A DNA stretch of 64,000 bases from the NCBI RefSeq assembly GCF_052065415.1, contig NZ_JBQHUB010000001.1, positions 248,001 through 312,000 of the forward strand. The letters are read 5' to 3'. Of this stretch, positions 51,099 to 64,000 are shown piece by piece. Numbering within the stretch: the stretch's first letter is position 1; every line of letters begins with the position of its first letter. The translations under genes were made by a program, and so were the position numbers. The notes beneath the pieces are model-generated. The model worked only from the letters and a program-made list of their open reading frames with translations. It had not been told where the DNA came from and ran no database searches. Source of the stretch: Pseudoflavonifractor_A sp022772585 (GTDB taxonomy: Bacteria > Bacillota > Clostridia > Oscillospirales > Oscillospiraceae).

Positions 51099-51590
51099 AT
51101 GAAACTCTCTGTTTTGTACTTTTCCAAGACCGGCAACACCGCGCGGATGGCGCAGGCCATCGCCGAGGGCATGGCGTCGGTGGAGGGGACGGAGGTCCGC
51201 ACCTTCCCCCTGGACGGCATCGACGCCGATTTCGTGAAGGAAAGCGGCTGCGTCGTACTGGGAACGCCCGCCTATGTGGCCAGCATGGCCGCCGCCGTCA
51301 AGACCTGGCTGGACAGCGAGAGCGGCAAATACGGCCTGGCGGGCAAGCTGGGCGGGGCTTTCGCCACGGCGGACTATGTCCACGGCGGCGGCGATATGGC
51401 GATCCAGGGCATCCTGACCCACTTCATGGTGCGGGGGATGCTGGTCTATTCCGGCGGCGGCAGCAAGGGCCGTCCCTTCATCCACCTGGGGCCGGTGGCC
51501 ATCAGCGGCGAGCTGGAGAAGTATGAGCCCACCTTCCGGGTCTACGGAGAGCGGATGGCCCGGAAGGCGCTGGAACTGTTCGGAGAGTAA
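51099..51590 (+). CDS. flavodoxin-family protein
   Basis: This 163-residue flavodoxin-fold electron carrier or NAD(P)H:quinone reductase-like protein has the FMN phosphate loop FSKTGNTARMAQAIAEGM (residues 8-25) and GTPAYVASMAAAVKTWLDS (about 56-74), which is like WrbA/flavodoxin loops. GGGAGG lies ahead of ATG 51099. It has its own promoter and is followed after 21 bases by the TraB/GumN-type gene. Confidence 0.85.
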   Translation: MKLSVLYFSKTGNTARMAQAIAEGMASVEGTEVRTFPLDGIDADFVKESGCVVLGTPAYVASMAAAVKTWLDSESGKYGLAGKLGGAFATADYVHGGGDMAIQGILTHFMVRGMLVYSGGGSKGRPFIHLGPVAISGELEKYEPTFRVYGERMARKALELFGE

Positions 51591-51611
51591 AACAGTAAGG
51601 AGGAAACGATC

Positions 51612-52985
51612 ATGCAATGGAAAAAACGGCTGCTGGCATGCGCGCTCTCGGCGGCGCTGATGACCGCGCCCGTTCTGGCAACGGAGGGAGAAGGACAGGG
51701 GCCCGATCCCTGGGCCTATCCCTATCTGGCCGACAGCTACGCGCTGGGACTGATAGACGATGACTATCCCTCCTACATCCAAGAGACCGTCACGGAGGAG
51801 CAGCTTGCCGCCATGACAGAGACGGTGTCCGCCAAGCTGGCCCTGCTGGGACTGGAGAAGCGGGAGAGCGCCCCGGACGGGGAAGGACTGGTGGTGGACC
51901 GGACCCGGGGCGGCGTGGTCAACGCCCTCTACCAGGCTGCCGCCGACTGGGAGATCGACGGCGTGGAGCAGGGACCCGAGGCCTTCCTGACCGGACTGGG
52001 CGTGCTCTGCGGCGACGGGACGGGCAGCCGTCTGGACCGCCTTTGCACCTATCAGGAGGCCATGGTGCTGGCCGACCGGCTCGTCCTGGCGGTCTATGAC
52101 GCCAATGACGCCGGGGCCAGGGGCCTGCTGTGGAAGGCGGTCAACGGGGATACCACCCTCTATCTGCTGGGCACCGTCCATGTGGACCGGGACAACCTGT
52201 ACCCCATGCACCGCCGGGTGCGGGAGGCGGTGGACGCCTCCTCCGAGGTGATCTTTGAGGTGAATTTCAACAACCCGGAGGACCTGCAGGCCTACGCCGC
52301 CATGCAGGTCTACTCCGACGGCACCACCCTGAAGGACCATATCCCGGAGGAGCTCTATACCCGCACGGTGGCGGATTTTGCAGCGCTGGGGATGGACGAG
52401 GCCACCGTGGCCTCGCTGAAGCCCTGGGTGCTGGCCCTTTCACTCAACAATGTGACCATGCAGGATGAGTCCACCGGCAGCAACGCCATGGCCATGGATC
52501 TCTATGTGAACGCCCGGGCGGTCAACGCCGGGAAGACCATCGGCGCCGCCGAGAACTACGCCTTCCAGGGGCAGATCTTCGACACCCTGTCGGAGGACTA
52601 TCAGCTGCAGATGCTGGAGGGCAGCCTCGGGCTGCTGGAGGCCGCCATGAGCGGAGAGGAGACCGGGACCGACCCGCAGACCCAGGCGGCGCTGGAGGAG
52701 CAGGAGAAGCTCATGTCCGCCATGATGGACGCCTGGAAGCGGGGCGACCTGGAGGCCTTCGCCGCGGCCTATGACAAAAAGGCCATCCTGGAGAGCGAGG
52801 ACGAGCTCAACCGCCGCCTCTTCACCGACCGTGACCCGGGGATGATCGACTGCGCGGCCTCCTACCTGGCCCGGAACGACGGCAAGACCTATTTCATGGC
52901 GGTGGGCGCCGGTCACATGACGGACCCCGGCGGCATCGTCTCCGGCCTGCGGGCCCTGGGCTATACCGTGGAGCCCGCGGCCTGA
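51612..52985 (+). CDS. secreted TraB/GumN-family protein
   Basis: This 457-residue protein has a signal peptide (MQWKKRLLACALSAALMTAP, cleavage after VLA near 24), an N-terminal segment with SLH-like character (about 30-165) and a TraB/GumN domain (about 175-457). The domain's conserved LYLLGTVHVDRDNLYP near 184-199 and late YFMAVGAGHMTDPGGIV near 434-450 place metal-binding histidines as in TIKI/TraB proteases. The family is proposed to be metal-dependent peptidases. An AAGGAGG site precedes the ATG. Confidence 0.85.
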   Translation: MQWKKRLLACALSAALMTAPVLATEGEGQGPDPWAYPYLADSYALGLIDDDYPSYIQETVTEEQLAAMTETVSAKLALLGLEKRESAPDGEGLVVDRTRGGVVNALYQAAADWEIDGVEQGPEAFLTGLGVLCGDGTGSRLDRLCTYQEAMVLADRLVLAVYDANDAGARGLLWKAVNGDTTLYLLGTVHVDRDNLYPMHRRVREAVDASSEVIFEVNFNNPEDLQAYAAMQVYSDGTTLKDHIPEELYTRTVADFAALGMDEATVASLKPWVLALSLNNVTMQDESTGSNAMAMDLYVNARAVNAGKTIGAAENYAFQGQIFDTLSEDYQLQMLEGSLGLLEAAMSGEETGTDPQTQAALEEQEKLMSAMMDAWKRGDLEAFAAAYDKKAILESEDELNRRLFTDRDPGMIDCAASYLARNDGKTYFMAVGAGHMTDPGGIVSGLRALGYTVEPAA

Positions 52986-53048
52986 CGGGATCTGAGCGCC
53001 CGGCGGCTCGCCCCGTAGGGGCCGCTGCCAATAGGCCCCAAAACAGAT

Positions 53049-53079
53049 AAAACGCCCGCTGCCATGGCAGCGGGCGTTC
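53049..53079. terminator. bidirectional terminator
   Basis: AACGCCCGCTGCC pairs with GGCAGCGGGCGTT around AT (53051-53078), with T-rich tails on both strands, between convergent genes. Confidence 0.85.
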
Positions 53080-53094
53080 GTTGTTTTTAATGGA

Positions 53095-53673
53095 TCAAAA
53101 GGAGCAAAGAATAGTAAGAAAGCCGTTTTCGGCCCGGCAGAGATAGCCGCCGCCGTTTTTGACCTGATAGTGGAAGTAGGGCTTCTCCGGCCGGGCAAAG
53201 CCGGAGAGGATGGCCATGATGGTGCCGCCGTGGACCACCAGGGCGGTGCGGCCTCCACCGTCCTGCGCCAGAAGAGGGGCAAAGGCGGCCCGGCACCGGG
53301 CTATAAAGGCGTCGGGATGTTCCCCGTCCGGGATGGGGCCGGCGCAGTTGCCGTCTACCCAGGCCTGGTAGCGGGGATCGCCGCCCAGCTCCTGAAAATT
53401 CCTGTTCTCAAAGGCGCCGAAGTCGCACTCCCGGAAGCCCTCCACCGGGGTGGGAACAAGGGTGGGGAAGAGGATGGCGGCGGTCTGGACACAGCGGAGC
53501 ATGGGGCTGACATAGAGCCGGTCGGCCTTGAGCAATTCTCTCTGATCCCGGGACTGGGCCCGGAGAGCCTCCTCACCCGCGGGACACAGGGGTTGGTTGG
53601 TACGGCCGCCCACGTAGTTCCCGGTGAGGTTTCCCGCTGTTCTTCCATGGCGGAGGAAGAGAAATTCCGTCAT
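53095..53673 (-). CDS. histidine phosphatase family protein (CobC-like)
   Basis: This 192-residue enzyme has the phosphohistidine motif FLRHGRTAGN (residues 5-14), the second Arg/Glu region MLRCVQTA and FGAFENR, and the late catalytic His in LVVHGGT. Within a cobalamin gene cluster it could be alpha-ribazole-5'-phosphate phosphatase (CobC). The start at ATG 53673 overlaps the preceding cobU-like gene by four bases. It is the last gene of the operon. Confidence 0.82.
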   Translation of the reverse strand: MTEFLFLRHGRTAGNLTGNYVGGRTNQPLCPAGEEALRAQSRDQRELLKADRLYVSPMLRCVQTAAILFPTLVPTPVEGFRECDFGAFENRNFQELGGDPRYQAWVDGNCAGPIPDGEHPDAFIARCRAAFAPLLAQDGGGRTALVVHGGTIMAILSGFARPEKPYFHYQVKNGGGYLCRAENGFLTILCSF

Positions 53674-54032
53674 TTCAGCCGCACCCCGATCCCGCAGACG
53701 ATGCGCTCCACCCGCTCCGAGGCGGCGGCCAGGCGGCACAGGGCCCGGCCGGTCTCCTCCCGCCAGCGGCGCTCAAAGGGGTCCAGGGGCACCACCCCCA
53801 GCCCAATTTCATCGGATACCACCACCGCCTCAGGATTGCGCGTCAGAAGGGCGTCCACATAGGCGTTCAGGTCGCCGCCCTGCTCCAGAATGGAGCGGCA
53901 GAGCAGGTGAAAAGAGTTGATTGCCGGGGCGGAGAGGGCCTCTTCCGGCGAGCAGGGGACGGGCCGCAGACCGGTCTGGGCGAGGACATAGGCGGTCTTG
54001 CCCTGATGGCAGCCGCCGATATACAGCTTCAT
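53670..54032 (-). CDS. short CobU-like P-loop protein
   Basis: This 120-residue protein starts MKLYIGGCHQGKTAYVLAQT with a P-loop-like GGCHQGKT. Later VVVSDEIGLGVVPLDPFERR and WREETGRALCRLAAASERVE resemble the second half of CobU (adenosylcobinamide kinase/guanylyltransferase). It is about 55-60 residues shorter than a full CobU because the middle segment, where CobU's guanylylated His lies, is missing. It may be a kinase-only or regulatory paralogue next to the complete cobU at 54769. It overlaps cobS and the phosphatase gene by four bases each. Confidence 0.72.
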   Translation of the reverse strand: MKLYIGGCHQGKTAYVLAQTGLRPVPCSPEEALSAPAINSFHLLCRSILEQGGDLNAYVDALLTRNPEAVVVSDEIGLGVVPLDPFERRWREETGRALCRLAAASERVERIVCGIGVRLK

Positions 54033-54787
54033 ACGTACCTCCAGGTCAGGGCGACGGCCAGGGCCATGGCCAGCTCGCAGAGCTGGAGAAAATACCCGGC
54101 CAGGTCGCCGGTGATGCCGCCGAACTGGCGGTAGGACATCACACGGTAGTAAAGAAGGCAGGCCACCGCCGCCAGCAGGGCGGCCCCTCCGGAGAGGGGG
54201 GAGAGCAGGAGCATCCCCAGGGCGGACAGGGCGATGTAGAAGAGCATGGTCCAGGTGACGGCGCTCTTATGGGCGGAATCCGCGAAAGCCTGGAGCATGC
54301 CGGAGGAACGGGCCCCCCTCAGGTTGGCCAGGGCCAGGCCGCTCATGGCCCGGGAGAGCACGAAGCCCGGGGCCAGCACCAGAAAGCTGCGGAGGTCCTC
54401 CGGCTGGGTGAGGGCGGCGAAACACAGCAGCAGCCACACCCCGCAGAACACCGCGGCAAAGGCCCCGGCGTGGGGGTCCTTCAGGATCTCCAGCTTCCGT
54501 TCCCGGCTCTGGTGGGAGGAGAGGGCGTCCACCGTGTCGCAGAAGCCGTCCATATGGATGCCCCCGGAGAGCAGCAGGGGGATGGCGGTGAGCCCGGCGG
54601 CGCGGAGGAGGGCGTTGAGCCCCAGCGCCCGGCACAGGAGGGCCCAGCCCAGGAATACTCCGCCGATGGCCGCCCCCACCAGGGGGAAAAAGCAGATGGC
54701 GTATTTCATGTTTTTCTCGCTCCACTCCACCTGGGGCATGGGGATGCGGGAGTAGGTGGAGAAGGCGATCACAAGGGAAGCGGGCAT
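54029..54787 (-). CDS. cobS: adenosylcobinamide-GDP ribazoletransferase (cobalamin synthase)
   Basis: This 252-residue inner-membrane enzyme with about six to seven helices joins adenosylcobinamide-GDP and alpha-ribazole. The conserved metal-binding motif GGIHMDGFCDTVDALSSH is near residues 58-75, followed by RKLEILKDPHAGAFA (near 79-93). I chose ATG 54787, with AAAGGAG seven bases upstream; the open frame extends much further without similarity. The start overlaps the end of the upstream cobU by 19 bases. Confidence 0.93.
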   Translation of the reverse strand: MPASLVIAFSTYSRIPMPQVEWSEKNMKYAICFFPLVGAAIGGVFLGWALLCRALGLNALLRAAGLTAIPLLLSGGIHMDGFCDTVDALSSHQSRERKLEILKDPHAGAFAAVFCGVWLLLCFAALTQPEDLRSFLVLAPGFVLSRAMSGLALANLRGARSSGMLQAFADSAHKSAVTWTMLFYIALSALGMLLLSPLSGGAALLAAVACLLYYRVMSYRQFGGITGDLAGYFLQLCELAMALAVALTWRYV

Positions 54788-55305
54788 GGAAGGGCTCCTT
54801 TCAGTACCAGCGGGATGCCGCAGACTACCTCGGCCGCCAGGTCGGCCCGCTGGGCCAGAAGCCGGTTCAGGCTCCCCAACAGGGCGATGTAGTCCGTAGT
54901 GTCGGGGTCGTAGATCACCCCGTCGGAGAAGATCTCGTTGCTGACCACCACAAGATGGCCGCAGCGGCAGGCCAGGGCGGAGAGCTGTTCCCACAGGACC
55001 TGGACGTAGTCGGTGGGAGGGGCGGGGGAGAAGCGCAGGTTGGCCAGCAGGTTGGACAGGTCCTCCAGCAGCACGGCGGAGCCAGGGGGAATGTGGGATA
55101 TGGGCAGAGGACCGGGACACTCCAGGGTGGAAAACCCTTTGGAGGCCCGCATGGAGCGGTGCCGGGCGATGCGCGCCTCCGCCCCGGGTCCGGAGGGGGG
55201 CATGGTGGCCAGATAGAGCTTGGGGCCGGGACAGAGGGTGCAGATCAGCTCCTCGGCCCAGGCTGACTTACCGCTGGCGCTGCCCCCGGTGACCAGCGCC
55301 ACCAC
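54769..55305 (-). CDS. cobU: adenosylcobinamide kinase / guanylyltransferase
   Basis: This 178-residue bifunctional enzyme has the P-loop LVTGGSASGKSAWAEEL (about 4-20), LYLATMPPSGPGAEARIARHR (about 30-50) with the guanylylated-His region, and VVSNEIFSDGVIYDPDT (near 125-141). It phosphorylates adenosylcobinamide and then transfers GMP from GTP. I chose GTG 55305, five bases after the previous stop codon; the frame extends upstream into the phosphatase gene without similarity. Confidence 0.88.
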   Translation of the reverse strand: MVALVTGGSASGKSAWAEELICTLCPGPKLYLATMPPSGPGAEARIARHRSMRASKGFSTLECPGPLPISHIPPGSAVLLEDLSNLLANLRFSPAPPTDYVQVLWEQLSALACRCGHLVVVSNEIFSDGVIYDPDTTDYIALLGSLNRLLAQRADLAAEVVCGIPLVLKGALPCPLPL

Positions 55306-55309
55306 GGAC

Positions 55310-56008
55310 CTACCGGGCAGGGACGGCGGCGCCGTCCAGATAATGGGTGTCGTTGAGTTCCAGAGGGTGGAATTGTTCATCACGATAAGTGAAGCGACAC
55401 ACACTGGTGTTGTGAATCATTATGACCTCCTCCAAACGTTCCCGGCAGAGGAGCCACACCATGGTCTTGATGGACAGGGCATGGGAGACCACCAGAACAT
55501 TTCCTCCTCCGGCGGCAGCGGCCTCTTGGGCCAGGTCGTGAAGGGCGCCGGAGAGCCGGTCACTGATCTCCTGGAAGGACTGACTCATGCCCGTGGGATC
55601 CAAATGGTTGTGAATATAATCAATGGCCTCGGGCAGACGGAGGGTGAGGTCGTCCAGTGCAAAGGGGGTGCCGTCAGGATTGCGGATCGCGGTTTGGAAC
55701 TCTTTGTTGGGACCGCCCTCCATGCGGCCCAGGCACCACTCCCGCAGCCGGGGATCGGGACGGACGGTAAGATCGGGTTGGCCGCTGTGGGAGAGCAGGA
55801 TGCGGGCGGTCTCCACAGCCCGTCCGCTGTCGCTGGAGGCGGCCAGGACGAAACGGACGCCCTCCCGGCTCAGTCCCTCGCCCAGGGCGGCGGCCCCGGC
55901 CCGGCCGGCGGGGGTGAGGGGAGAGTCGGCCCATCCCTGGGCCCGGCTGAGCAGATTGAGCATGGTCTGGCCATGGCGGACAATATAAAGCGTTACTTCC
56001 GGATGCAT
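55310..56008 (-). CDS. histidine phosphatase family protein (first gene of the cobalamin operon)
   Basis: This 232-residue protein has the motif LYIVRHGQTMLN (residues 7-18), SDSGRAVETARILL (near 57-70) and a late VVSHALSIKTMVW containing the second catalytic His. It is longer than a typical CobC and more like broad phosphoglycerate-mutase-type phosphatases. GAAAGGAG ahead of ATG 56008 sets the start. As the promoter-proximal gene before cobU-cobS it may supply the alpha-ribazole phosphatase step, or a nucleotide-recycling step, but its substrate is unproven. Confidence 0.8.
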   Translation of the reverse strand: MHPEVTLYIVRHGQTMLNLLSRAQGWADSPLTPAGRAGAAALGEGLSREGVRFVLAASSDSGRAVETARILLSHSGQPDLTVRPDPRLREWCLGRMEGGPNKEFQTAIRNPDGTPFALDDLTLRLPEAIDYIHNHLDPTGMSQSFQEISDRLSGALHDLAQEAAAAGGGNVLVVSHALSIKTMVWLLCRERLEEVIMIHNTSVCRFTYRDEQFHPLELNDTHYLDGAAVPAR

Positions 56009-56040
56009 GGTGATCTCCTTTCGCTGCATATATACTCCAT

Positions 56041-56207
56041 TATAATGCGTTCCGATGAAGCGCTGCGGCGCTTCATCGGAAATACGCATTGTAACAATGT
56101 CTGAATTCGATCAAAAGGGCTGAGAATGGCCCTTTTGATCGAATTGTGCGGCTGCTGCCGCACGAATAAACCGCAAAGCGGTTTATTCAGCAGACATTAT
56201 TATAGTA
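56041..56207. repeat. multi-hairpin interspersed repeat element
   Basis: Four consecutive inverted repeats with essentially perfect stems: CCGATGAAGCGC/GCGCTTCATCGG (56052-56079), AATTCGATCAAAAGGGC/GCCCTTTTGATCGAATT (56104-56145), GTGCGGC/GCCGCAC (56146-56163) and AATAAACCGC/GCGGTTTATT (56165-56188). AATGCGT/ACGCATT flank the first stem. Bases 56175-56200 recur inverted at 14859-14884. There is no coding capacity. It resembles a MITE or REP-type element, and it occupies the region where the cobalamin operon promoter would be expected. Confidence 0.7.
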
Positions 56208-56261
56208 CCGGGGACGAAAAGCTGCAAGTGTTGCTGCTTTTGCCCCCGACGGGACAAAAAA

Positions 56262-56283
56262 CGCTCCCCCTGGGCGGGGGAGC
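56262..56283 (-). terminator. terminator of the GT-like membrane protein gene
   Basis: GCTCCCCC pairs with GGGGGAGC; on the - strand a TTTTTT run follows. Confidence 0.8.
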
Positions 56284-56289
56284 ACCATA

Positions 56290-57642
56290 TCACGCGTGTT
56301 TTTTGCCGGGCTTGATCAGAACCCGCAGGGACAGGACCAGGGCGGCCAGAATAAACATGGCCTCCAGAGCCATGGTCCAGATATGGCCGGCAAAGTGGAG
56401 AGGCAGGGTGTACCGCAGCCGGAGGTAGACGCAGTAGGAGCTGAGGGAGGAGAGCTCTGTCAGCGCTGCAATGGGGATGCGCCGCTTGTCCCGAAAAGCC
56501 CAGACCAGCGTGATGACGTCGGCCAGAAAGAAATAGCGCTCGTGCATGTAGGGCAGGAAAAAAGGGACCCCCAGTGCAAGCACGGCGGCGGCCGCCATCA
56601 TATCGTCCCGATCCAGGGTATCCCGGCGGCGCCGGGCCCATGCCAGTACAAACAGGCAAAGGACAAAGGCGGTCAGGATGCCCGCCCGGGACCAGAAAGC
56701 CTGATCCACCTCCATGCCGTAGGGCAGGAAGGCAAACACCGAGGGGGCGTTGAAGGCCAGCGCGGTAGTGTACTGCCCGGCCTGGTTGAAATAGACGCTG
56801 AGGATATCGCCCAGGGGCTTTCCCAGCAGCAGGGCGGGGAGAATGGTGGCGCCATAGGCGGCGGGAAACACCAGAAGATGGGTGAATTTGACCCGCCCGG
56901 CCAGCCACAGGGCGCCCCACAGGGGGATAAGGAAAATGGTCTGGAGCTTGAAAGAGAAGGCCACGGCCAACAGGGCTACCGAGGTCTTGGGGCGTCCGTC
57001 CGGCACGCAGGCCAGGGCGTGGAGGACCAGAGCGCCGTACAGGGAATCACACTGTCCCCAGAAGGAGCCGTTGAGCACCACGGTGGGCAGAAGGAAAAGG
57101 GCCAGGAAAACCAGCGGTCCCGCCGGGCCGTCCCGACGGCCCGTAAGGGCCTGGGTCAGGCGGAGCCCGCCCCAGGCCAGAATTACGTCGAAGAGAATGG
57201 AAAAAAGCTTGATGGCGTAGAGGTCGGGCACCGGCAGATAGGAGATGGCCGCCATAAAATAGAGGTAGGGAACGTTGTAATCGCCGATGGGCTGCTTAAT
57301 AGCGGCAAAGCCCCCGTTGTCCCGGAAAAAGGCGGCCCACTGGGAGAGAAAGTCCCGGTAGTCATAAGTGACGTGGTCCAGACACAGCACCCGCAGCACA
57401 ATGGCCAGACCGATGGGCAGCAGGGCGGCGCCCAGCCAGGAAGCGGGGAGCTTTGCCCGGCCCAGCAGGAAAAGGGCAAGGGCGGCGTACAGCAGGAGCA
57501 GGACGGCCACTGAAACATGCTGGGCCAGGCCTCCCAGCCGGAGCAGAAATGCACAGGCGCAGGCCCCCGCCAGCAGGGCGCAGCCTACGGCGGTGCAGAG
57601 CACGGACACGGTACGGGAGAGAGGGGGAAAGGAATCGGGCAT
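56290..57642 (-). CDS. polytopic membrane protein, GT-C glycosyltransferase-like
   Basis: This 450-residue protein has about 11 to 12 hydrophobic segments. The first external loop (about 88-120) carries DHVTYDYRDFLSQWAAFFRD, where Asp residues after the first helices resemble the catalytic loop of GT-C mannosyl- or arabinosyltransferases (GT39/GT87 type). LNGSFWGQCDSLYGALVL (near 190) and PYMHERYFFLADV (near 365) are also typical of this superfamily. It probably transfers a sugar from a polyprenyl-phosphate donor; the target is unknown. CCGGAGG precedes ATG 57642. Confidence 0.65.
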   Translation of the reverse strand: MPDSFPPLSRTVSVLCTAVGCALLAGACACAFLLRLGGLAQHVSVAVLLLLYAALALFLLGRAKLPASWLGAALLPIGLAIVLRVLCLDHVTYDYRDFLSQWAAFFRDNGGFAAIKQPIGDYNVPYLYFMAAISYLPVPDLYAIKLFSILFDVILAWGGLRLTQALTGRRDGPAGPLVFLALFLLPTVVLNGSFWGQCDSLYGALVLHALACVPDGRPKTSVALLAVAFSFKLQTIFLIPLWGALWLAGRVKFTHLLVFPAAYGATILPALLLGKPLGDILSVYFNQAGQYTTALAFNAPSVFAFLPYGMEVDQAFWSRAGILTAFVLCLFVLAWARRRRDTLDRDDMMAAAAVLALGVPFFLPYMHERYFFLADVITLVWAFRDKRRIPIAALTELSSLSSYCVYLRLRYTLPLHFAGHIWTMALEAMFILAALVLSLRVLIKPGKKHA

Positions 57643-57664
57643 GATGCTACCTCCGGATATGAAA

Positions 57665-57687
57665 AAAGTCCGGAATTTCTCCGAACT
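57665..57687 (-). terminator. small hairpin upstream of the GT-like gene
   Basis: AAGTCCGGA pairs with TCCGAACTT (one G-T pair). On the - strand it is followed by TTTTTT and lies only 23 bases before the start codon, so it may act as an attenuator. Confidence 0.35.
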
Positions 57688-57702
57688 TTACCGACGCATA
57701 AC

Positions 57703-57731
57703 TTGACGTGGAAGAAAATATATGGTATACT
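57703..57731 (+). promoter_or_regulatory. strong sigma-A promoter of rpoBC
   Basis: TTGACG (57703-57708) and TATACT (57726-57731) are 17 bases apart within a long A/T-rich stretch. Confidence 0.8.
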
Positions 57732-57737
57732 TAAACG

Positions 57738-58056
57738 CTCTCATAGACAGAGCAAAAAGCTTCCATACCCCCCCACGCTACCGCCAGTATAGCATGTTTT
57801 CCCATAGCCCGCAAGATAAAATGAGGAACAATCGGTCAACCTGGCCGGGCGTATCAAGGCCGGATAAACCGGCCGGTTTGGGAGAAATGACGGGAAAAAG
57901 GAAGCAAGATGACCAAAAATACGCGGGTTTCCATGCTCCGCCGCCCTGCGGCGGTGAAAAAACGGAAGAAAAATTTGGATGCGCGTGTTACCGTACCATA
58001 GCCGCGCCCGCCGCGGCCCAGGCACGAAATCATAGGGAAAGGAATGGTCGTTCAGC
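57738..58056 (+). promoter_or_regulatory. long 5' leader of rpoB
   Basis: About 320 bases separate the promoter from rpoB. Small hairpins occur (GGCCGG/CCGGCC near 57861-57877; CCGCCG/CGGCGG near 57939-57955, followed by a run of As). No conserved small gene is recognised and no ribosomal protein gene lies upstream in the window; the open frame that crosses this region runs into rpoB in the wrong frame. Confidence 0.5.
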
Positions 58057-61761
<3,705 letters not shown>

Positions 61762-61785
61762 GACAGAGGGAGGAACGATCAAACT

Positions 61786-64000
<2,215 letters not shown>

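Overview
The window is a GC-rich chromosomal segment of a Gram-positive, probably anaerobic Firmicute, most like a gut Clostridia/Oscillospiraceae lineage (Flavonifractor/Lawsonibacter type; inferred from gene style, not searched). Pointers are two CIRCE operators, a T-box ahead of thrS, AGGAGG ribosome sites, an SLH-domain protein, BMP-type ABC importers, iron alcohol dehydrogenase, Isf-like flavoproteins and UbiD/UbiX. No tRNA, rRNA, CRISPR array, intact insertion sequence or prophage was seen.

Layout. 1-3 kb: end of a membrane-protein gene, a zinc-type dehydrogenase, then a cluster of very small genes, including two tandem 25-28 residue hydrophobic peptides with lysine tails. 3-5 kb: groES-groEL under CIRCE. 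5-20 kb: mostly housekeeping genes (lipid kinase, SLH/WG-repeat protein, rRNA methyltransferase, NfeD plus SPFH protein, polytopic GT-like protein, CNNM/CBS transporter behind a candidate attenuator, truA, HPr-like protein, T-box/thrS, idi).

18.5-30.5 kb: operon A. A divergent regulator faces a + strand operon with a BMP lipoprotein, a nucleoside-type ABC importer (ATPase and two permeases), a RibD-C-like reductase, an Isf-like iron-sulfur flavoprotein, an amidohydrolase/deaminase, a UbiD decarboxylase and its UbiX prenyl-FMN synthase. It reads as uptake plus reductive, deaminating and decarboxylating breakdown of an N-heteroaromatic acid (purine-, pterin- or pyrimidine-like); the substrate is inferred.

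30.5-35.5 kb: clpB, a small heat-shock protein beside a second perfect CIRCE, and a MATE exporter. 35.7-46.7 kb: operon B on the - strand, with an ornithine-cyclodeaminase-like enzyme, a creatininase-family hydrolase, a flavodoxin-fold reductase, a second complete BMP importer and an iron alcohol dehydrogenase. Upstream of it lies a separate XRE-cupin / TauE-SafE / DUF2284 operon. A and B share a design (importer, flavoprotein, C-N hydrolase) with different enzymes.

46.7-47.7 kb is a gene graveyard: frameshifted DeoR-type regulator and 1-phosphofructokinase remnants joined to a 116-bp exact copy of the 3' end of the MATE gene. 47.7-51 kb encodes one long protein joining an Endonuclease Q-like half to a UvrD-like helicase. 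51-56 kb: flavodoxin, TraB/GumN-type secreted protein and a compact cobalamin-assembly operon. 56.0-56.2 kb is a multi-hairpin repeat, with a short relative at 14.86 kb. 56.3-64 kb: a polytopic GT-like protein, then rpoB and the 5' part of rpoC, which runs off the window.
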